Below the pieces are notes generated by a model, which searched no databases, had not been told where the DNA came from, and worked only from the letters and a program-made list of their open reading frames with translations. This document shows, in pieces, positions 17,653-27,598 of a DNA stretch of 64,000 bases. The stretch lies in NCBI RefSeq assembly GCF_006065315.1, contig NZ_CP040749.1:1178001-1242000 (forward strand), read 5' to 3'. Source of the stretch: Aureibaculum algae. GTDB lineage: Bacteria; Bacteroidota; Bacteroidia; Flavobacteriales; Flavobacteriaceae. Numbering within the stretch: the stretch's first letter is position 1; every line of letters starts with the position of its first letter. The position numbers and the translations under genes were made by a program.

Positions 17653-19800
17653 TTAATCTTTAAAATCGGTTTTTAATTCTGTTATGCCCATATTGTAGAG
17701 TGTAAAACCGAAAATATCAGCATATTGCTCAATTGTTTTTGCAACGGGTGTTCCTGCTCCGTGACCCGCATTGGTTTCAATTCTAATTAAAGTAGGATTG
17801 TTACCTGATTGCTTATCTTGTAATTCAGCTGCGAATTTAAAACTATGTGCAGGTACAACTCTATCATCATGGTCGCCAGTGGTTACCAATGTTGCAGGGT
17901 ACTGAACACCTTCTTTTACATTATGTACTGGTGAATATCCTTTTAAATATTCAAACATTTCTTTGCTTTGGTCTGCAGTTCCGTAATCATAGGCCCATCC
18001 TGCACCAGCAGTAAAAGTATGATAACGTAACATGTCTAATACACCAACAGCAGGCAAGGCTACTTTCATTAAATCTGGTCGTTGAGTCATTGTTGCCCCA
18101 ACTAGAAGTCCACCATTAGAACCACCTCGGATAGCCAAATAGTCTGAAGATGTATATTTTTGAGCAATTAAATATTCTGCGGCAGCGATAAAATCGTCAA
18201 ATACATTTTGCTTTTTTTGTTGTGTTCCGGCATCGTGCCACGCTTTTCCATATTCTCCACCACCACGTAAATTAGGTACAGCGTAAACACCACCTTGTTC
18301 TAGCCAAACCGCATTGGCAATACTAAAACTTGGGGTAAGGCTGATGTTGAATCCACCATAGCCATAAAGGATAGTTGGGTTTTTACCATCTAATTTCAAT
18401 CCTTTTTTGTGCGTAATAATCATCGGTACTTTTGTTCCATCTTTCGAGGTGTAAAACACTTGTTTAGATTCGAAATTACTACTGTCGTAACCAATAATTT
18501 CAGGTTTTTTATAAACTTCATAAGCCCCACTTTTAGGATCTAATTTATAAATAGTACCAGGAGTGATGTAATTGGTAAACGAAAAATACAATTCTTTAGC
18601 CTCTTTTTTACCACCAAAACCACCTGCTGAACCTACGCCTGGTAATTTTACTTCACGAATTAATTTACCATCCATATCGTACTGCAATACCTTAGAAACA
18701 GCATCAACCATATAGTTGGCGTAAAAATATCCAGAACCAGTACTAGGACTTAAAACATTCTCAGTTTCAGGAATAAAATCTTTCCAATTTTCAGGAGAAG
18801 GGTTTGCCGCATCAACTGTTACAATTTTTTGATTTGGAGCATTTCTATTCGTTACAATATATAATTTGCTGCCAACGTTTTCAACAACGTAAGTGTCACT
18901 ATCGTAATTGTCTACAACAGTTTTAAGTGTATTTGTTTTGTCTTGTAGGTCTTTTATAAAAAGTTTGTTTCCAGAGGTAGAAGTGGAAGCTGAAATAATT
19001 AAATATCTGTCATCTTCAGTCACGCTACCGCCAACATATCTATTTTTTTCTGCTGCTGTACCACCAAAAATAAGAGCGTCCTCTTTTTGAGAAGTCCCTA
19101 ATTTGTGATAAAACAGTTTATGTTGATCTGTTTTTGCAGACAATTCACTTCCTTTAGGTTTGTCATAACTTGAATAATAAAAACCTTCATTTCCTTTCCA
19201 AGAAACACCACTAAATTTTACGTCAATTAACGTGTCCTCTTTTATATCTTTGGTAATGGCATCTATTAAAATTACTTTACGCCAGTCAGAGCCTCCTTCT
19301 GAAATTGAATAGGCGGCTAGTTTTCCATTTTTAGAAAAAGACAATCCTGCCAAAGAAGTGGTACCATCTTCAGAAAAGGTATTCGGGTCTAAAAAGACTT
19401 CAGGTTCTGAATCATCTTTTTGACGATACACCACATATTGATTTTGCAATCCGTCATTTTTATAAAAATAGGTATAATCACCTTCTTTAAATGGCGAGCC
19501 TACTTTTTCGTAATTCCATAATTTTTCCAATCGTTTTTTAAGTTCTTCGCGATAAGGAATTTTATCTAAATAGTCAAAAGTTACTTTGTTTTGAGCCTCA
19601 ACCCATTGTCCAGTTTCATCAGACATATCATCTTCTAACCATCGGAAAGGGTCTTTAACATCTGTACCAAAATAATTGGTTACGGTATCTACTTTTTTAG
19701 TTTCTGGATAAGATAATGCAGTTTGTTCTTCAACTTTTTTTTCGGTTTTACAAGACATTATTAGTAGGGCAATTAAGATAAGAAATGGATATTTTTTCAT
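17653..19800 (-). CDS. Prolyl oligopeptidase family serine peptidase (S9A) lipoprotein
   Basis: A 715-residue exported post-proline endopeptidase. I start at the ATG at 19800 because it gives a clean lipoprotein signal peptide ([17 protein letters not shown], lipobox IMSC, C17). The longer in-frame start at 19875 adds 25 unlikely residues. The N-terminal part is a seven-bladed propeller that gates the active site. The catalytic Ser is in [10 protein letters not shown], the Asp in [11 protein letters not shown], and the His in ETNAGHGAG. The overall plan matches the well-known flavobacterial prolyl endopeptidases. Confidence 0.93.
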   Translation of the reverse strand: MKKYPFLILIALLIMSCKTEKKVEEQTALSYPETKKVDTVTNYFGTDVKDPFRWLEDDMSDETGQWVEAQNKVTFDYLDKIPYREELKKRLEKLWNYEKVGSPFKEGDYTYFYKNDGLQNQYVVYRQKDDSEPEVFLDPNTFSEDGTTSLAGLSFSKNGKLAAYSISEGGSDWRKVILIDAITKDIKEDTLIDVKFSGVSWKGNEGFYYSSYDKPKGSELSAKTDQHKLFYHKLGTSQKEDALIFGGTAAEKNRYVGGSVTEDDRYLIISASTSTSGNKLFIKDLQDKTNTLKTVVDNYDSDTYVVENVGSKLYIVTNRNAPNQKIVTVDAANPSPENWKDFIPETENVLSPSTGSGYFYANYMVDAVSKVLQYDMDGKLIREVKLPGVGSAGGFGGKKEAKELYFSFTNYITPGTIYKLDPKSGAYEVYKKPEIIGYDSSNFESKQVFYTSKDGTKVPMIITHKKGLKLDGKNPTILYGYGGFNISLTPSFSIANAVWLEQGGVYAVPNLRGGGEYGKAWHDAGTQQKKQNVFDDFIAAAEYLIAQKYTSSDYLAIRGGSNGGLLVGATMTQRPDLMKVALPAVGVLDMLRYHTFTAGAGWAYDYGTADQSKEMFEYLKGYSPVHNVKEGVQYPATLVTTGDHDDRVVPAHSFKFAAELQDKQSGNNPTLIRIETNAGHGAGTPVAKTIEQYADIFGFTLYNMGITELKTDFKD

Positions 19801-19843
19801 GAGATGAAAATTTTTATTTGAGTCTAGCAAAAATACATAAAAA

Positions 19844-19867
19844 AAGCATATCTCTTGAGATATGCTT
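19844..19867 (-). terminator. Rho-independent terminator after the DoxX gene
   Basis: AAGCATATCTC and GAGATATGCTT form a perfect stem. In the minus direction it is followed by a run of T residues, so it ends the DoxX transcript before the peptidase gene. Confidence 0.8.
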
Positions 19868-19889
19868 ATAACCATTAATTGTTATTTAA

Positions 19890-20267
19890 CTAATTAAATA
19901 ATGTTTTGAATTTATCCCAATTAGCATAAATAAGGATAGCGTTTATAACTAGTACAGCTAATGCAGGGGCCGTACTACCAGGTTCAAGAACAAGGTGAAA
20001 TAAAACCATATTTACAGCAACAGGAGCTAATAAAATCAATGCAAAAGGCACCCATTTTTTTAAGAGTAGTAAAAGACCAACGATAACTTCAACACCACCA
20101 ATAAGTGGAAACATATAGCCACTTTTGCCTAGGGCTCCCATAAAATTCATGGCTCCTTCAGACATTTCTGTTGGTGCTGGCATAAAAGGATAAAATTTAT
20201 TAGCACCGAAAATGACAAGAATTAATCCTAATAGTATTCTTAATACTAGTGTTACTTTTGAATTCAT
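19890..20267 (-). CDS. DoxX family membrane protein
   Basis: A 125-residue inner-membrane protein with four hydrophobic segments. It begins LVLRILLGLILVIFGANKF, a typical DoxX/SURF4-like first helix with the conserved GxNK-like turn. VGLLLLLKKWVPFALILLAP gives helices two to three. The function of stand-alone DoxX proteins is mostly unknown, often linked to redox or small-molecule stress. It is divergent from trxA; the two share an upstream region holding a palindrome (20327-20342). Confidence 0.85.
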   Translation of the reverse strand: MNSKVTLVLRILLGLILVIFGANKFYPFMPAPTEMSEGAMNFMGALGKSGYMFPLIGGVEVIVGLLLLLKKWVPFALILLAPVAVNMVLFHLVLEPGSTAPALAVLVINAILIYANWDKFKTLFN

Positions 20268-20326
20268 AATAAAATATTTTAGTAGGTTAGCTGGTTTAGA
20301 CGATAAAACTTAAAAATACTAACAAT

Positions 20327-20342
20327 TGTAACTTAAGTTGCA
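20327..20342. promoter_or_regulatory. TGTAAC-TTAA-GTTGCA palindrome (putative operator)
   Basis: This near-perfect palindrome sits between the divergent DoxX and trxA genes. A related, perfect palindrome (TGTAAC-CTAA-GTTACA core) lies at 28723-28748. The TGTAAC-N4-GTTACA pattern resembles Crp/Fnr-family binding sites. The regulator is unknown, and the call rests on the two matching sites only. Confidence 0.4.
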
Positions 20343-20428
20343 GTGTTTTAATCTAAAATATGTCAATTTGTCTTATTCAAATAACGGAATAGTTATTGTG
20401 ATTCATAGGTTGAACTAAAAGAAAAAAT

Positions 20429-20788
20429 ATGACAGAATTATTAACGAAAGAGACTTTTCTAGAAAAAGTTTTTAATTTCGAAAAAAACAAAGAATGGACC
20501 TTTGAAGGTGATGTGCCTTGTATTATAGATTTTTATGCCGATTGGTGTGGACCTTGTAAAGCCATTGCTCCTGTGTTGGAAGCATTGAGTGAAGAATACG
20601 GAGGTAAAATAAATATTTATAAGGTAGATACTGAAAAAGAACAAGAACTTTCGGCTGCTTTTGCAATAAGAAGTATTCCATCGATGCTGTTTTGCCCAGC
20701 TGAAGGCCAACCACAAATGGCACAAGGGGCTTTACCTAAAGAACAATTAGAGAAAATTATTGAGGATGTGTTGAAGGTGACGAAGTAG
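20429..20788 (+). CDS. trxA: Thioredoxin
   Basis: A 119-residue thioredoxin, a cytoplasmic disulfide reductant. The active site is WCGPC with C40 and C43 (DFYADWCGPCKAIAPVLEAL), and the cis-proline loop IRSIPSMLF follows. There is no signal peptide. The length is slightly above the minimal 105 residues because of an N-terminal extension. A hairpin terminator follows at 20823-20858, so it is a single-gene transcript. Confidence 0.95.
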   Translation: MTELLTKETFLEKVFNFEKNKEWTFEGDVPCIIDFYADWCGPCKAIAPVLEALSEEYGGKINIYKVDTEKEQELSAAFAIRSIPSMLFCPAEGQPQMAQGALPKEQLEKIIEDVLKVTK

Positions 20789-20822
20789 TATGGATTGCTC
20801 AATTATTGATATAGAAAAAATA

Positions 20823-20858
20823 AAAACCTGCTTATTTAAAATTTGAGCGGGTTTTTTG
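20823..20858 (+). terminator. Terminator after trxA
   Basis: AAAACCTGCT pairs with AGCGGGTTTT (one G-T wobble), followed by a T run. It lies 34 bases after the trxA stop. Confidence 0.75.
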
Positions 20859-20994
20859 TTTAAAAACAGTACTGAAATAAGAGCGTGTTTCAGCTATTTT
20901 TTATAAGTACAATATCTGTGTGTATTGAGTAAAGTAAATAATGGTTTATAACTATATTTGCAACATAAAATCAATCTTAATTTTTTGAATATCT

Positions 20995-21969
20995 ATGTCT
21001 CAATCACTTTTTAACCCTTTTAAAGATTTAATTTTTGACGAACATTTTTGCTTCCTTTCTGGAGACTTGACCAATGAAAATATTACCGTTTTTCCAGAAT
21101 GGCTAATGAATCATTTTAAATTTGGAGATGAAAGAATTGAGATGATGGATAAAAGCAAGGCGTATACCTATGCAGATCTTAAATTACCATGTTCAGCGGA
21201 AGTGAAAAAGGCTTTTGAGGAGCTGGATGTAAAAGTTCAGGCTGCATTTAAAAAAGGTTTTGAAGGAATGGAGGAACTCGATCAAGAGTTGCTTTTTCAA
21301 TGGACTGGTAGAATGGTCTATGGTCTTTTATATTACGAAATGGTTTATGAAAGAGATAGACTGCTAAAGAAAGGCGAAGAGTTTAAACTTTCTCAGACGC
21401 TCAGAAAACGCTTTGGTTACTTCCATTTAATGCTACAATCGTTAATAGAACCAATTTCTTTTAAAGGGAAAAAACCATGGAGTATAGCTGTATTTCCACT
21501 TAAATATTCTTCTGATATTTTTAGCTATCGCGACGATGCTATTAATTTAATGTTCTCCTTTGGAGTCAATGGTTTTGGTTTTGTTGCATGTTTACAAGAT
21601 AACGGAGTAATTGGCGAGAAACAAAAAGAGTTACTCGATAAAATTGAAGGTCACGTTTTACATCCCGTTCAGTTTGAAGAGTTGTATGCGAGATTTCATT
21701 ATTCAGATTATATTTTACAGTACAAACCTGAATACAACATTGAAAGCCAAGACAGTGGAATTACTATAGAAGTTAAAACCGCTGATAAACTTCCAGTTTT
21801 CGGACTTTGGGATGAGGATATATTTGCCCAATTACTCTCCAATTATTGGCAAGTTTATGGTATTGAAAAAGAGGATATTCTTCAATTTCAAAAACCACCA
21901 CTTAGTTTTCTTGAAAATCCTTATACCAAAGATTTTATTGATCCAGAATCTATTAAGTTACCCTTTTAA
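20995..21969 (+). CDS. Conserved hypothetical protein, 324 aa
   Basis: A soluble protein of unknown function. There is no signal peptide and no membrane segment. It is rich in aromatic residues, with stretches such as LLFQWTGRMVYGLLYYEMVY and KKPWSIAVFPLKYSSDIFSY. The C-terminal part ends in ENPYTKDFIDPESIKLPF. I know it only as a protein of the kind widely found in flavobacteria without an assigned role. A TATATTTG box (20953-20960) upstream may be its -7 element. It is not in an operon. Confidence 0.7.
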   Translation: MSQSLFNPFKDLIFDEHFCFLSGDLTNENITVFPEWLMNHFKFGDERIEMMDKSKAYTYADLKLPCSAEVKKAFEELDVKVQAAFKKGFEGMEELDQELLFQWTGRMVYGLLYYEMVYERDRLLKKGEEFKLSQTLRKRFGYFHLMLQSLIEPISFKGKKPWSIAVFPLKYSSDIFSYRDDAINLMFSFGVNGFGFVACLQDNGVIGEKQKELLDKIEGHVLHPVQFEELYARFHYSDYILQYKPEYNIESQDSGITIEVKTADKLPVFGLWDEDIFAQLLSNYWQVYGIEKEDILQFQKPPLSFLENPYTKDFIDPESIKLPF

Positions 21970-22068
21970 TAGCTTATTTGTCAAGAAAATTGGTGAATGT
22001 TTAGGTAGGCTTTAATGTGAAACATGTTATGTTAATAGTAGTGCTGCAAGGTTTTGGTGGCGTTGTTA

Positions 22069-22965
22069 CTAATCGACACCTTTTACTTTCATTTTTAGTG
22101 TATATACGGAAGTCCGTGCGGTAATAAAAAGTAGATTTCTTTTCTTTCCGCCAAAACAGAGATTACTTGGTTTTTCTGGAGTTTCAATTTCTTTTATAAG
22201 TTCACCTTTTGAATTATATACCCATATTTTTCCTGAAGTTAAATATACGTTTCCCTTATTGTCAATGGTCATTCCATCACTACCATGAGGTGCGAAAAAA
22301 GTTTTATTGCTTAAATTACCATCCGGTTCAATAGTGTATTTCCATATTTTGTTGTCTTCAATATCCGCAACGTAGATTATTTTACCATCAAGTGTGCCTA
22401 TAATTCCATTGGGCTTTTTAAAGTCATTAATAACTCTAGATATTTTTCCATTTGAATTTAAATAATAAACACCATGTGTATCTTGAAGCTCACTATGATT
22501 TTTATTCCACCATTCTCTGTGATAATAGGGATCAGTGAAATAGATACCACCATTAGGGGCAATCCATAAATCATTGGGAGCGTTTAGGTGTTTGCCTTCA
22601 TAATTTTCATGAATTACATGAAGTTTTTTGTTTTCGTCAAAATAGACCAATTGATTGTTTTCATCGGCACATGAAACCAATTGTTGGTTTGTATTAAAGT
22701 ACATTCCGTTTGATCTTCTTGTACCTTCTAAATAAAGTGAAATACCTTTTTTTTGATCCCATATGTGAATTTTGTCATTGGGCTGATCTGTAAAATAAAC
22801 CTGACCTTTTGAATTTACAGCAGGACCTTCGGTAAATTTAAATCCGGTACCCGCCAATTTTACTTTTTCATTTTTGGCTATAATATCGTTGTCGTTCTTT
22901 GATTTAGAAAATGAGAATAATAGCATGCAAAGCAAGACTATTTTAATAATGGGTATTTTTTTCAT
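22069..22965 (-). CDS. SMP-30/gluconolactonase/LRE family protein
   Basis: A 298-residue exported beta-propeller. A signal peptide covers about residues 1-22 (MKKIPIIKIVLLCMLLFSFS). The family's calcium-site motifs are visible: FTEGPAVNSKGQVYFTD (about 44-60), HLNAPNDLWIAPNGGIYFTD, and PNGIIGTLDGKIIYVAD. Related enzymes hydrolyse sugar lactones; the substrate here is unknown. It is convergent with the 324-residue hypothetical gene and has no sugar-utilisation neighbours. Confidence 0.88.
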   Translation of the reverse strand: MKKIPIIKIVLLCMLLFSFSKSKNDNDIIAKNEKVKLAGTGFKFTEGPAVNSKGQVYFTDQPNDKIHIWDQKKGISLYLEGTRRSNGMYFNTNQQLVSCADENNQLVYFDENKKLHVIHENYEGKHLNAPNDLWIAPNGGIYFTDPYYHREWWNKNHSELQDTHGVYYLNSNGKISRVINDFKKPNGIIGTLDGKIIYVADIEDNKIWKYTIEPDGNLSNKTFFAPHGSDGMTIDNKGNVYLTSGKIWVYNSKGELIKEIETPEKPSNLCFGGKKRNLLFITARTSVYTLKMKVKGVD

Positions 22966-23102
22966 AACTATGTTTATAAGAAGTTACATATGTTAAACCG
23001 TTTGAAATTTCCATGAAGTACAATGCCAACAACTATAGTGTATTGAATTTTCCGTGTAATAGTTTTTCCGATAATTAACAATCTTAAGGATTGGTTTTAT
23101 AC

Positions 23103-23534
23103 TCAACTGGCATGAAAATCAGTCAATGTTATTAAAATTAATAGAAGAGTGATAACTCCAATAACTGTTGAAAATATTCCGGCCTTTCTTGATTTCGTCC
23201 AACCTGAAAGTGAAATTAAAGTTGTCAAAGCGAACAAACCTAGCATAAAGCATATCATTCCAATAATTCTTGGCAATAAGAAGTCACTCGAAGTAACATT
23301 CTTTAGGTATCCTCCTGGTGTTGTAATCATTGAAATTTTAGTCATTGCAAAAACACTAACGAGAAAGCAAGCAGCCGATACAGTTGCAGTTCTTAACAGT
23401 CTATTACTTATTTTATCAGATTTATCGGAAACGACAAGGTTGGCAACTATTGCAATGGAAAATCCACTTAGTAAGGCACTAATTAAAATGAGCTGATTTG
23501 CCAGGCTGTTCCAGTATTCTAGAGTCATTTCCAT
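23103..23534 (-). CDS. Hypothetical four-helix membrane protein
   Basis: A 143-residue protein of unknown function. Four hydrophobic segments are visible at about residues 12-32, 48-68, 85-105 and 115-138. The loop after helix two contains KISMITTPGGYLKNV. No catalytic or ligand motif was recognised. It stands alone on the minus strand with a long empty region upstream. Confidence 0.6.
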   Translation of the reverse strand: MEMTLEYWNSLANQLILISALLSGFSIAIVANLVVSDKSDKISNRLLRTATVSAACFLVSVFAMTKISMITTPGGYLKNVTSSDFLLPRIIGMICFMLGLFALTTLISLSGWTKSRKAGIFSTVIGVITLLLILITLTDFHAS

Positions 23535-23837
23535 ACTATTTAATTGTCTTTTATTGGTTGTTAATTTTTATGTTGTCAAATTATCAGAACGAAAATGATA
23601 AAAACGCATGACGTGATTGATACAAAAATATGCTAAATTTTACACTTAGTCGCCCTCATAGTTTGATGATGTATTTTATCTTAACACGAATTTATAAGCT
23701 TTTTTTAGTGTCTGTTGACTATTGTTTATTGCTTATTATCCAGATACCGGAGTAATGTAGATAGATTCTAATATATGAATTCAATAATTAGTATTACTTT
23801 TGATACAACGAAATACTTCCTAAAAAATCTTTAAATT
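23535..23837. other. Gene-free stretch between divergent hypothetical genes
   Basis: About 300 AT-rich bases with no ORF, tRNA or clear hairpin. It must carry the promoters of the two divergent genes, but I could not pick a convincing pair of boxes. Confidence 0.5.
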
Positions 23838-24230
23838 ATGCCCTACCAAGATGTATTTGTTCTTTTCTGGGAACAGGTAAAAGAAAGTGTCCAAGAAGGC
23901 CGTTTTGCTAAGTTAACTATGGCTAAAACTATTGGTAAACCTAATTTGAGAAATATATTTTTAAGACCAATTTATGCTGAAGATGGCTTTAAGGTCTTAC
24001 TAAAATTACGCTATAGATCTAGAGATACCGAAGATAAAGAAGATGAGCTTACATTAGAACAAGCCCATGAAGTTGTGAAATCGCATATCAGAAAATCTTT
24101 TTTATCTGTGCTATTGTTTACTACAACAAAGGATGTAACTTTTAAAGTTAATAAAAAGGGTGTGGGCAGTATTAGTGAAGCTTTGCCGACATTTAGAGAA
24201 GTAACACAAGCTAAAAGTGATGATGAATAA
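23838..24230 (+). CDS. Conserved hypothetical protein, 130 aa
   Basis: A small cytoplasmic protein of unknown function. It begins MPYQDVFVLFWEQVKESVQE and has a central lysine- and acid-rich helix (RSRDTEDKEDELTLEQAHEV). A C-terminal beta stretch FTTTKDVTFKVNKKG follows. The conserved-looking N-terminus suggests a real flavobacterial family; no motif gives a role. It is followed by a decayed gene on the opposite strand. Confidence 0.65.
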   Translation: MPYQDVFVLFWEQVKESVQEGRFAKLTMAKTIGKPNLRNIFLRPIYAEDGFKVLLKLRYRSRDTEDKEDELTLEQAHEVVKSHIRKSFLSVLLFTTTKDVTFKVNKKGVGSISEALPTFREVTQAKSDDE

Positions 24231-24249
24231 CCCAAAGGTTAATACGAGT

Positions 24250-24534
24250 TTATTCAGTTTCGTCTAATGTTTTTGTGATGTAGTTGGTAATATTATAAAA
24301 GGTATCTACCCAATAATCTTGCTCGTTGGCTTTAAGATAAATTAATAATTGTTGTAATTATTCTGAGGATACGTTTAAATAACCACCTCCAACACTATGA
24401 AACATAAATGTGGCTATGGCTCCATTATCTCGTGCCTCTTTTGCCTAAGTAATTAATTCTTTACCAGTATTTTTGTGAGTTACACTTTAAAAAAGTTCTC
24501 GGTGTATCGTGCATTTCTTATGCTTAAGTTGAGC
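24250..24534 (-). pseudogene. Remnant of a polysaccharide (xylan/chitin) deacetylase
   Basis: The minus strand reads as the C-terminal end of a polysaccharide deacetylase-type protein, broken by three in-frame stop codons. Recognisable pieces are RNARYTENFFKV, then TGKELIT, then AKEARDNGAIATFMFHSVGG, then GGYLNVSSE, and finally a tail KANEQDYWVDTFYNITNYI before a real stop at 24250. The stops sit after FFKV (TAA), after ELIT (TAG) and after VSSE (TAA), and the 5' part of the gene is missing. The family call comes from FHSVGGGY and the tail. No shift of frame is needed to join the pieces, so point-mutation decay of an otherwise readable end is the likely history. Confidence 0.6.
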
Positions 24535-24554
24535 TGTAAAAACAAAATACGATA

Positions 24555-25283
24555 TTAACTACTTTGTATTATCTTAATAATGATTCTAATAACAATAATT
24601 GCCGTTACATTGTATGCCCAAACCGATTTCTTCTTTGAGTTTTTACCATTTTCTATGACTTCATTAACTCGTTTTTGGTATTCTTTAGTATCTAAATTGA
24701 AATCAGTACACATGCTCTTAAAAGTTGGTTTTGCAAGAGTTAAAGAACATACCATTCCAACATTTTTATCAAAGGTTCTATTTGTACATAATTTACATAC
24801 TTCTAATCTTTGCTTGTCTGTTTCAAAAGATTTGTGTTTTAAAGACTCTAAGTCATAAACCAATTCATCATTTTTAATTTTTAGAAAACGACCAAATGTC
24901 TTTTTTCTAAGAATAAAAGAATAAATAAGTAAGCCTATAGTTATTATGTTTATTAGCATTGGAATTAACCATATAGAAACTTTAAAAGTTTGATAACTTA
25001 GCGTAATAAAAAAAAGACTTCTAACAATAGGAATTATATTTAATGCTATAAATACATAGCTAACATACTCTAAATTTTTAAGATTATTATTTTGTTTATT
25101 TTGCTCAAATGCTTTGTTTAAAAAATAAATGTAAATGAAAAAAATAATTAAACCGGCAAAGCCTATTAATCCAAAGGGATTCAATATAGTTCCCAAACCA
25201 TATTGAACTATGATACCTATTTGTATTAAAATTAAAGTAGAAAGTGCTACAATTAATGTTGTAAAAGTGTTTTTCCAAGTCAT
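24555..25283 (-). CDS. Hypothetical membrane protein with Cys-rich cytoplasmic segment
   Basis: A 242-residue protein. About four hydrophobic segments occupy residues 8-125. A soluble stretch contains the cysteine set VCKLCTNRTFD...VCSLT...MCTDF (about 160-200). A final hydrophobic helix ends the protein. A CxxC followed by GxxC and CxDF cysteines is a pattern seen in several Bacteroidota membrane proteins and suggests a metal site, perhaps zinc. The function is unknown. It has its own upstream gap and no obvious partners. Confidence 0.65.
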   Translation of the reverse strand: MTWKNTFTTLIVALSTLILIQIGIIVQYGLGTILNPFGLIGFAGLIIFFIYIYFLNKAFEQNKQNNNLKNLEYVSYVFIALNIIPIVRSLFFITLSYQTFKVSIWLIPMLINIITIGLLIYSFILRKKTFGRFLKIKNDELVYDLESLKHKSFETDKQRLEVCKLCTNRTFDKNVGMVCSLTLAKPTFKSMCTDFNLDTKEYQKRVNEVIENGKNSKKKSVWAYNVTAIIVIRIIIKIIQSS

Positions 25284-25448
25284 TTTTTTATTGGGTTGGT
25301 TTAAAGAATGCAGTTCCGGAGTGTTCTAATTAACGTAACCAATGGCCTTTTATTTGCATCATCTTTTTATTGTTAAATCACTTCTAATAATAGTTGCTCT
25401 ATTCCTTTTATGGTTTGGTGTACATGTGAATGCCTTTTTAGTATTTAT

Positions 25449-26159
25449 CTATTCCAATATTCCAGTAAAAATGGAAACGTAATACAATCCAGTCAATATA
25501 AAAACTGCCCCAGCAACTGTTCTCATTATTTTTTCAATTTTCGTTATTTTGTTGTAGAATACACCGATTTTCCCTGCTGTAAAGGCCAATAAGTAGGTGA
25601 AAAGAAGTACAGGTAATCCGGTTCCGAATGCAAATATTATGGGCAAGTATAGTCCGTCTACTGATGCAATGGTCATCGGGATTAACATACCAAAAAACAA
25701 AGCTCCACTATAGGGGCAAAATGCCAACGCAAAAATTACACCTATTAGAAAAGAACCTAATAAACCTTTATCCTTGAAATTATCGGACAATTTTTCTTGA
25801 AAATTTGATTTTCCGAGAAAATTAAGTTTAATAACGTTAAGCATTATCAAACCGATGATGATCAATAATGGACCTAAATATTTTTCTCCGTTCTGATTGA
25901 AAAATCGAGCTATATGAAATTTACTTGCACCAAAATATAAAATCAATCCAATGGTAGTATAACTAAATCCTCTTCCTAAAGAGTACAATACACCACTCAA
26001 AAAAACTTTCCGTTTGCTCGATATGTTTTTGGAAATAAATGCTGTTGCCGTTATGTTCGTTGCCAAAGGACACGGACTAATGGCGGTCATTAGTCCGAGT
26101 ATCAATGCGGATAATATGGGAATGTTGTAATTCTCTAAAAGAGATTGTAAAAACTCCAT
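25449..26159 (-). CDS. ArsG-like efflux permease (CcdA/TauE-like membrane protein)
   Basis: A 236-residue, six- to seven-helix inner-membrane protein. It opens LGLMTAISPCPLATNITATA, where the proline/cysteine ISPCPLA is conserved, and later has FALAFCPYSGALFFGMLIP. Such paired Cys-Pro membrane motifs are shared by CcdA-type and ArsG transporters. It is the last gene of the operon, one base after the ArsF-like gene. Together with ArsF it suggests export of aromatic (nitro/aminophenyl) arsenicals; a thiol-relay function is the alternative. Confidence 0.7.
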   Translation of the reverse strand: MEFLQSLLENYNIPILSALILGLMTAISPCPLATNITATAFISKNISSKRKVFLSGVLYSLGRGFSYTTIGLILYFGASKFHIARFFNQNGEKYLGPLLIIIGLIMLNVIKLNFLGKSNFQEKLSDNFKDKGLLGSFLIGVIFALAFCPYSGALFFGMLIPMTIASVDGLYLPIIFAFGTGLPVLLFTYLLAFTAGKIGVFYNKITKIEKIMRTVAGAVFILTGLYYVSIFTGILE

Positions 26160-26597
26160 TTAGAATGTTTTTAACTCAGTATCAATTTTCGTTTTTAGTT
26201 CTTTAGAAAAAGCATCTTTGTCATTTCCTTCCATAAAGGCAAATTCTGTTAAATCTATTTGTTTTTCTTTACCATTTTTTATCACATTAAGAATCAAAGC
26301 CGTTCCAGAGGCTTCAAATTTTTCAGCAATTTTTTCATTCTCCTTTTTATCTACATCAATAACTTGAAATGTAATTTTATCAGCTTTTAGTTCCTTTGAA
26401 TAATAAGTGTCTAATGTATATTTTGTATTTGCTTCAATGGCCTTACAGGTCATACATCTATGAGTAGAGTGGAAGTCTAACACTTCTATTTTAGAAATGG
26501 ATTGGTCTACTGATTGATTGTTGTTTTTGCTTTGTCCATTGCAGGCAGTTAGCATTAAGCCGATAGTTAAAATGGTTAAAAATTTGATGATTTTCAT
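26160..26597 (-). CDS. ArsF-like lipoprotein, thioredoxin fold
   Basis: A 145-residue lipoprotein. I start at 26597 because it gives a lipoprotein signal (MKIIKFLTILTIGLMLTAC, C19); an in-frame start at 26657 would overlap the permease. A CxxC motif HRCMTCKAIE (C48, C51) sits at the start of a thioredoxin-like fold. These features match ArsF, described as a subunit needed to reduce nitrophenyl arsenicals with ArsE and ArsG. It follows the ArsP-type permease and abuts ArsG. Confidence 0.7.
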   Translation of the reverse strand: MKIIKFLTILTIGLMLTACNGQSKNNNQSVDQSISKIEVLDFHSTHRCMTCKAIEANTKYTLDTYYSKELKADKITFQVIDVDKKENEKIAEKFEASGTALILNVIKNGKEKQIDLTEFAFMEGNDKDAFSKELKTKIDTELKTF

Positions 26598-26614
26598 TTT
26601 TATTGTTTTATGGT

Positions 26615-27598
26615 TTATAATAATATGTTGAATAAATATCCTGAAATGATAATGCATAGTGTTACAACACCAAAAAAGATTGCAATGAGTTTGAAGGTCA
26701 TTACCTTTTTTAATAGCATTGCTTCTGGTAATGATAGCCCAACAACACCCATCATAAAAGCAATGGCTGTGCCTAATGGAATTCCTTTAGCAACTAAAAC
26801 TTGGGCAACTGGTAATATACCTGAGGCGTTGGAATACATGGGTACGGCTAACAGGGTAGCAATTGGCACTGCCAATAGATTGTCTTTAGCCATGTACTGT
26901 TCAAAAAAACCTTCAGGAATATAGCCGTGCATTAAACCACCGATAGCTATTCCTACAATGACATAGGGAATAACACCTTTAAGTATTTTCAGCACTTCAT
27001 CCCAAATAACGGGCAATCGTTGTTTTAAGGTTTGTTTTTCTGCGATAAAAGTATCTTGATCTTTTTGTGCATTAGCCAATACTTCTTTTACCCAAGGTGT
27101 TAAATAGGATTCTAATTTTAATTTTTGAAGAATTACTCCAGAAATGGTTCCTAACAAAATACCACTTACCACATAAATAATAGTGGTTTTAAGTCCAAAT
27201 AAGCCAACAAAAAGCCCTATTGCAACTTCGTTCACTAATGGTGAAGTAATAAGAAATGCAAAAGTAACTCCCAGTGGTATTCCTCCTCTAACAAAACCTA
27301 TAAATAAAGGGACTGATGAGCAAGAACAAAAAGGTGTAACTACACCAAAAAGACTCGCCATAAGATATTCTAATCCGTATAATTTATTTCTTGAGAGATA
27401 ATTTTTAACCTTGTCTATAGGAAAGTAACTGTTGACTATTCCCATAAAAAAAATTATAACAAAAAGTAAAATTAAAATTTTGGTGGTATCGTAAATAAAG
27501 AAATTGAGAGCTTCTGCTAAATGTTGTCCTTTATTCAAGTTCAAAATATCATAAACAAACCAATCTGCTATATTTTGTATCCAATCAAACATTTTCAA
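26615..27598 (-). CDS. ArsP/DUF318 family permease
   Basis: A 327-residue inner-membrane permease with about eight helices. The hallmark loop is VTPFCSCSSVPLFIGFVRGG (about 86-105), followed by LITSPLVNEVA, and a repeat-like second half contains PMYSNASGILPV. This family (PF03773) includes the organoarsenical exporter ArsP; other members move other metals. Its start overlaps the OsmC gene by 14 bases. The cluster context favours arsenicals. Confidence 0.82.
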   Translation of the reverse strand: MKMFDWIQNIADWFVYDILNLNKGQHLAEALNFFIYDTTKILILLFVIIFFMGIVNSYFPIDKVKNYLSRNKLYGLEYLMASLFGVVTPFCSCSSVPLFIGFVRGGIPLGVTFAFLITSPLVNEVAIGLFVGLFGLKTTIIYVVSGILLGTISGVILQKLKLESYLTPWVKEVLANAQKDQDTFIAEKQTLKQRLPVIWDEVLKILKGVIPYVIVGIAIGGLMHGYIPEGFFEQYMAKDNLLAVPIATLLAVPMYSNASGILPVAQVLVAKGIPLGTAIAFMMGVVGLSLPEAMLLKKVMTFKLIAIFFGVVTLCIIISGYLFNILL

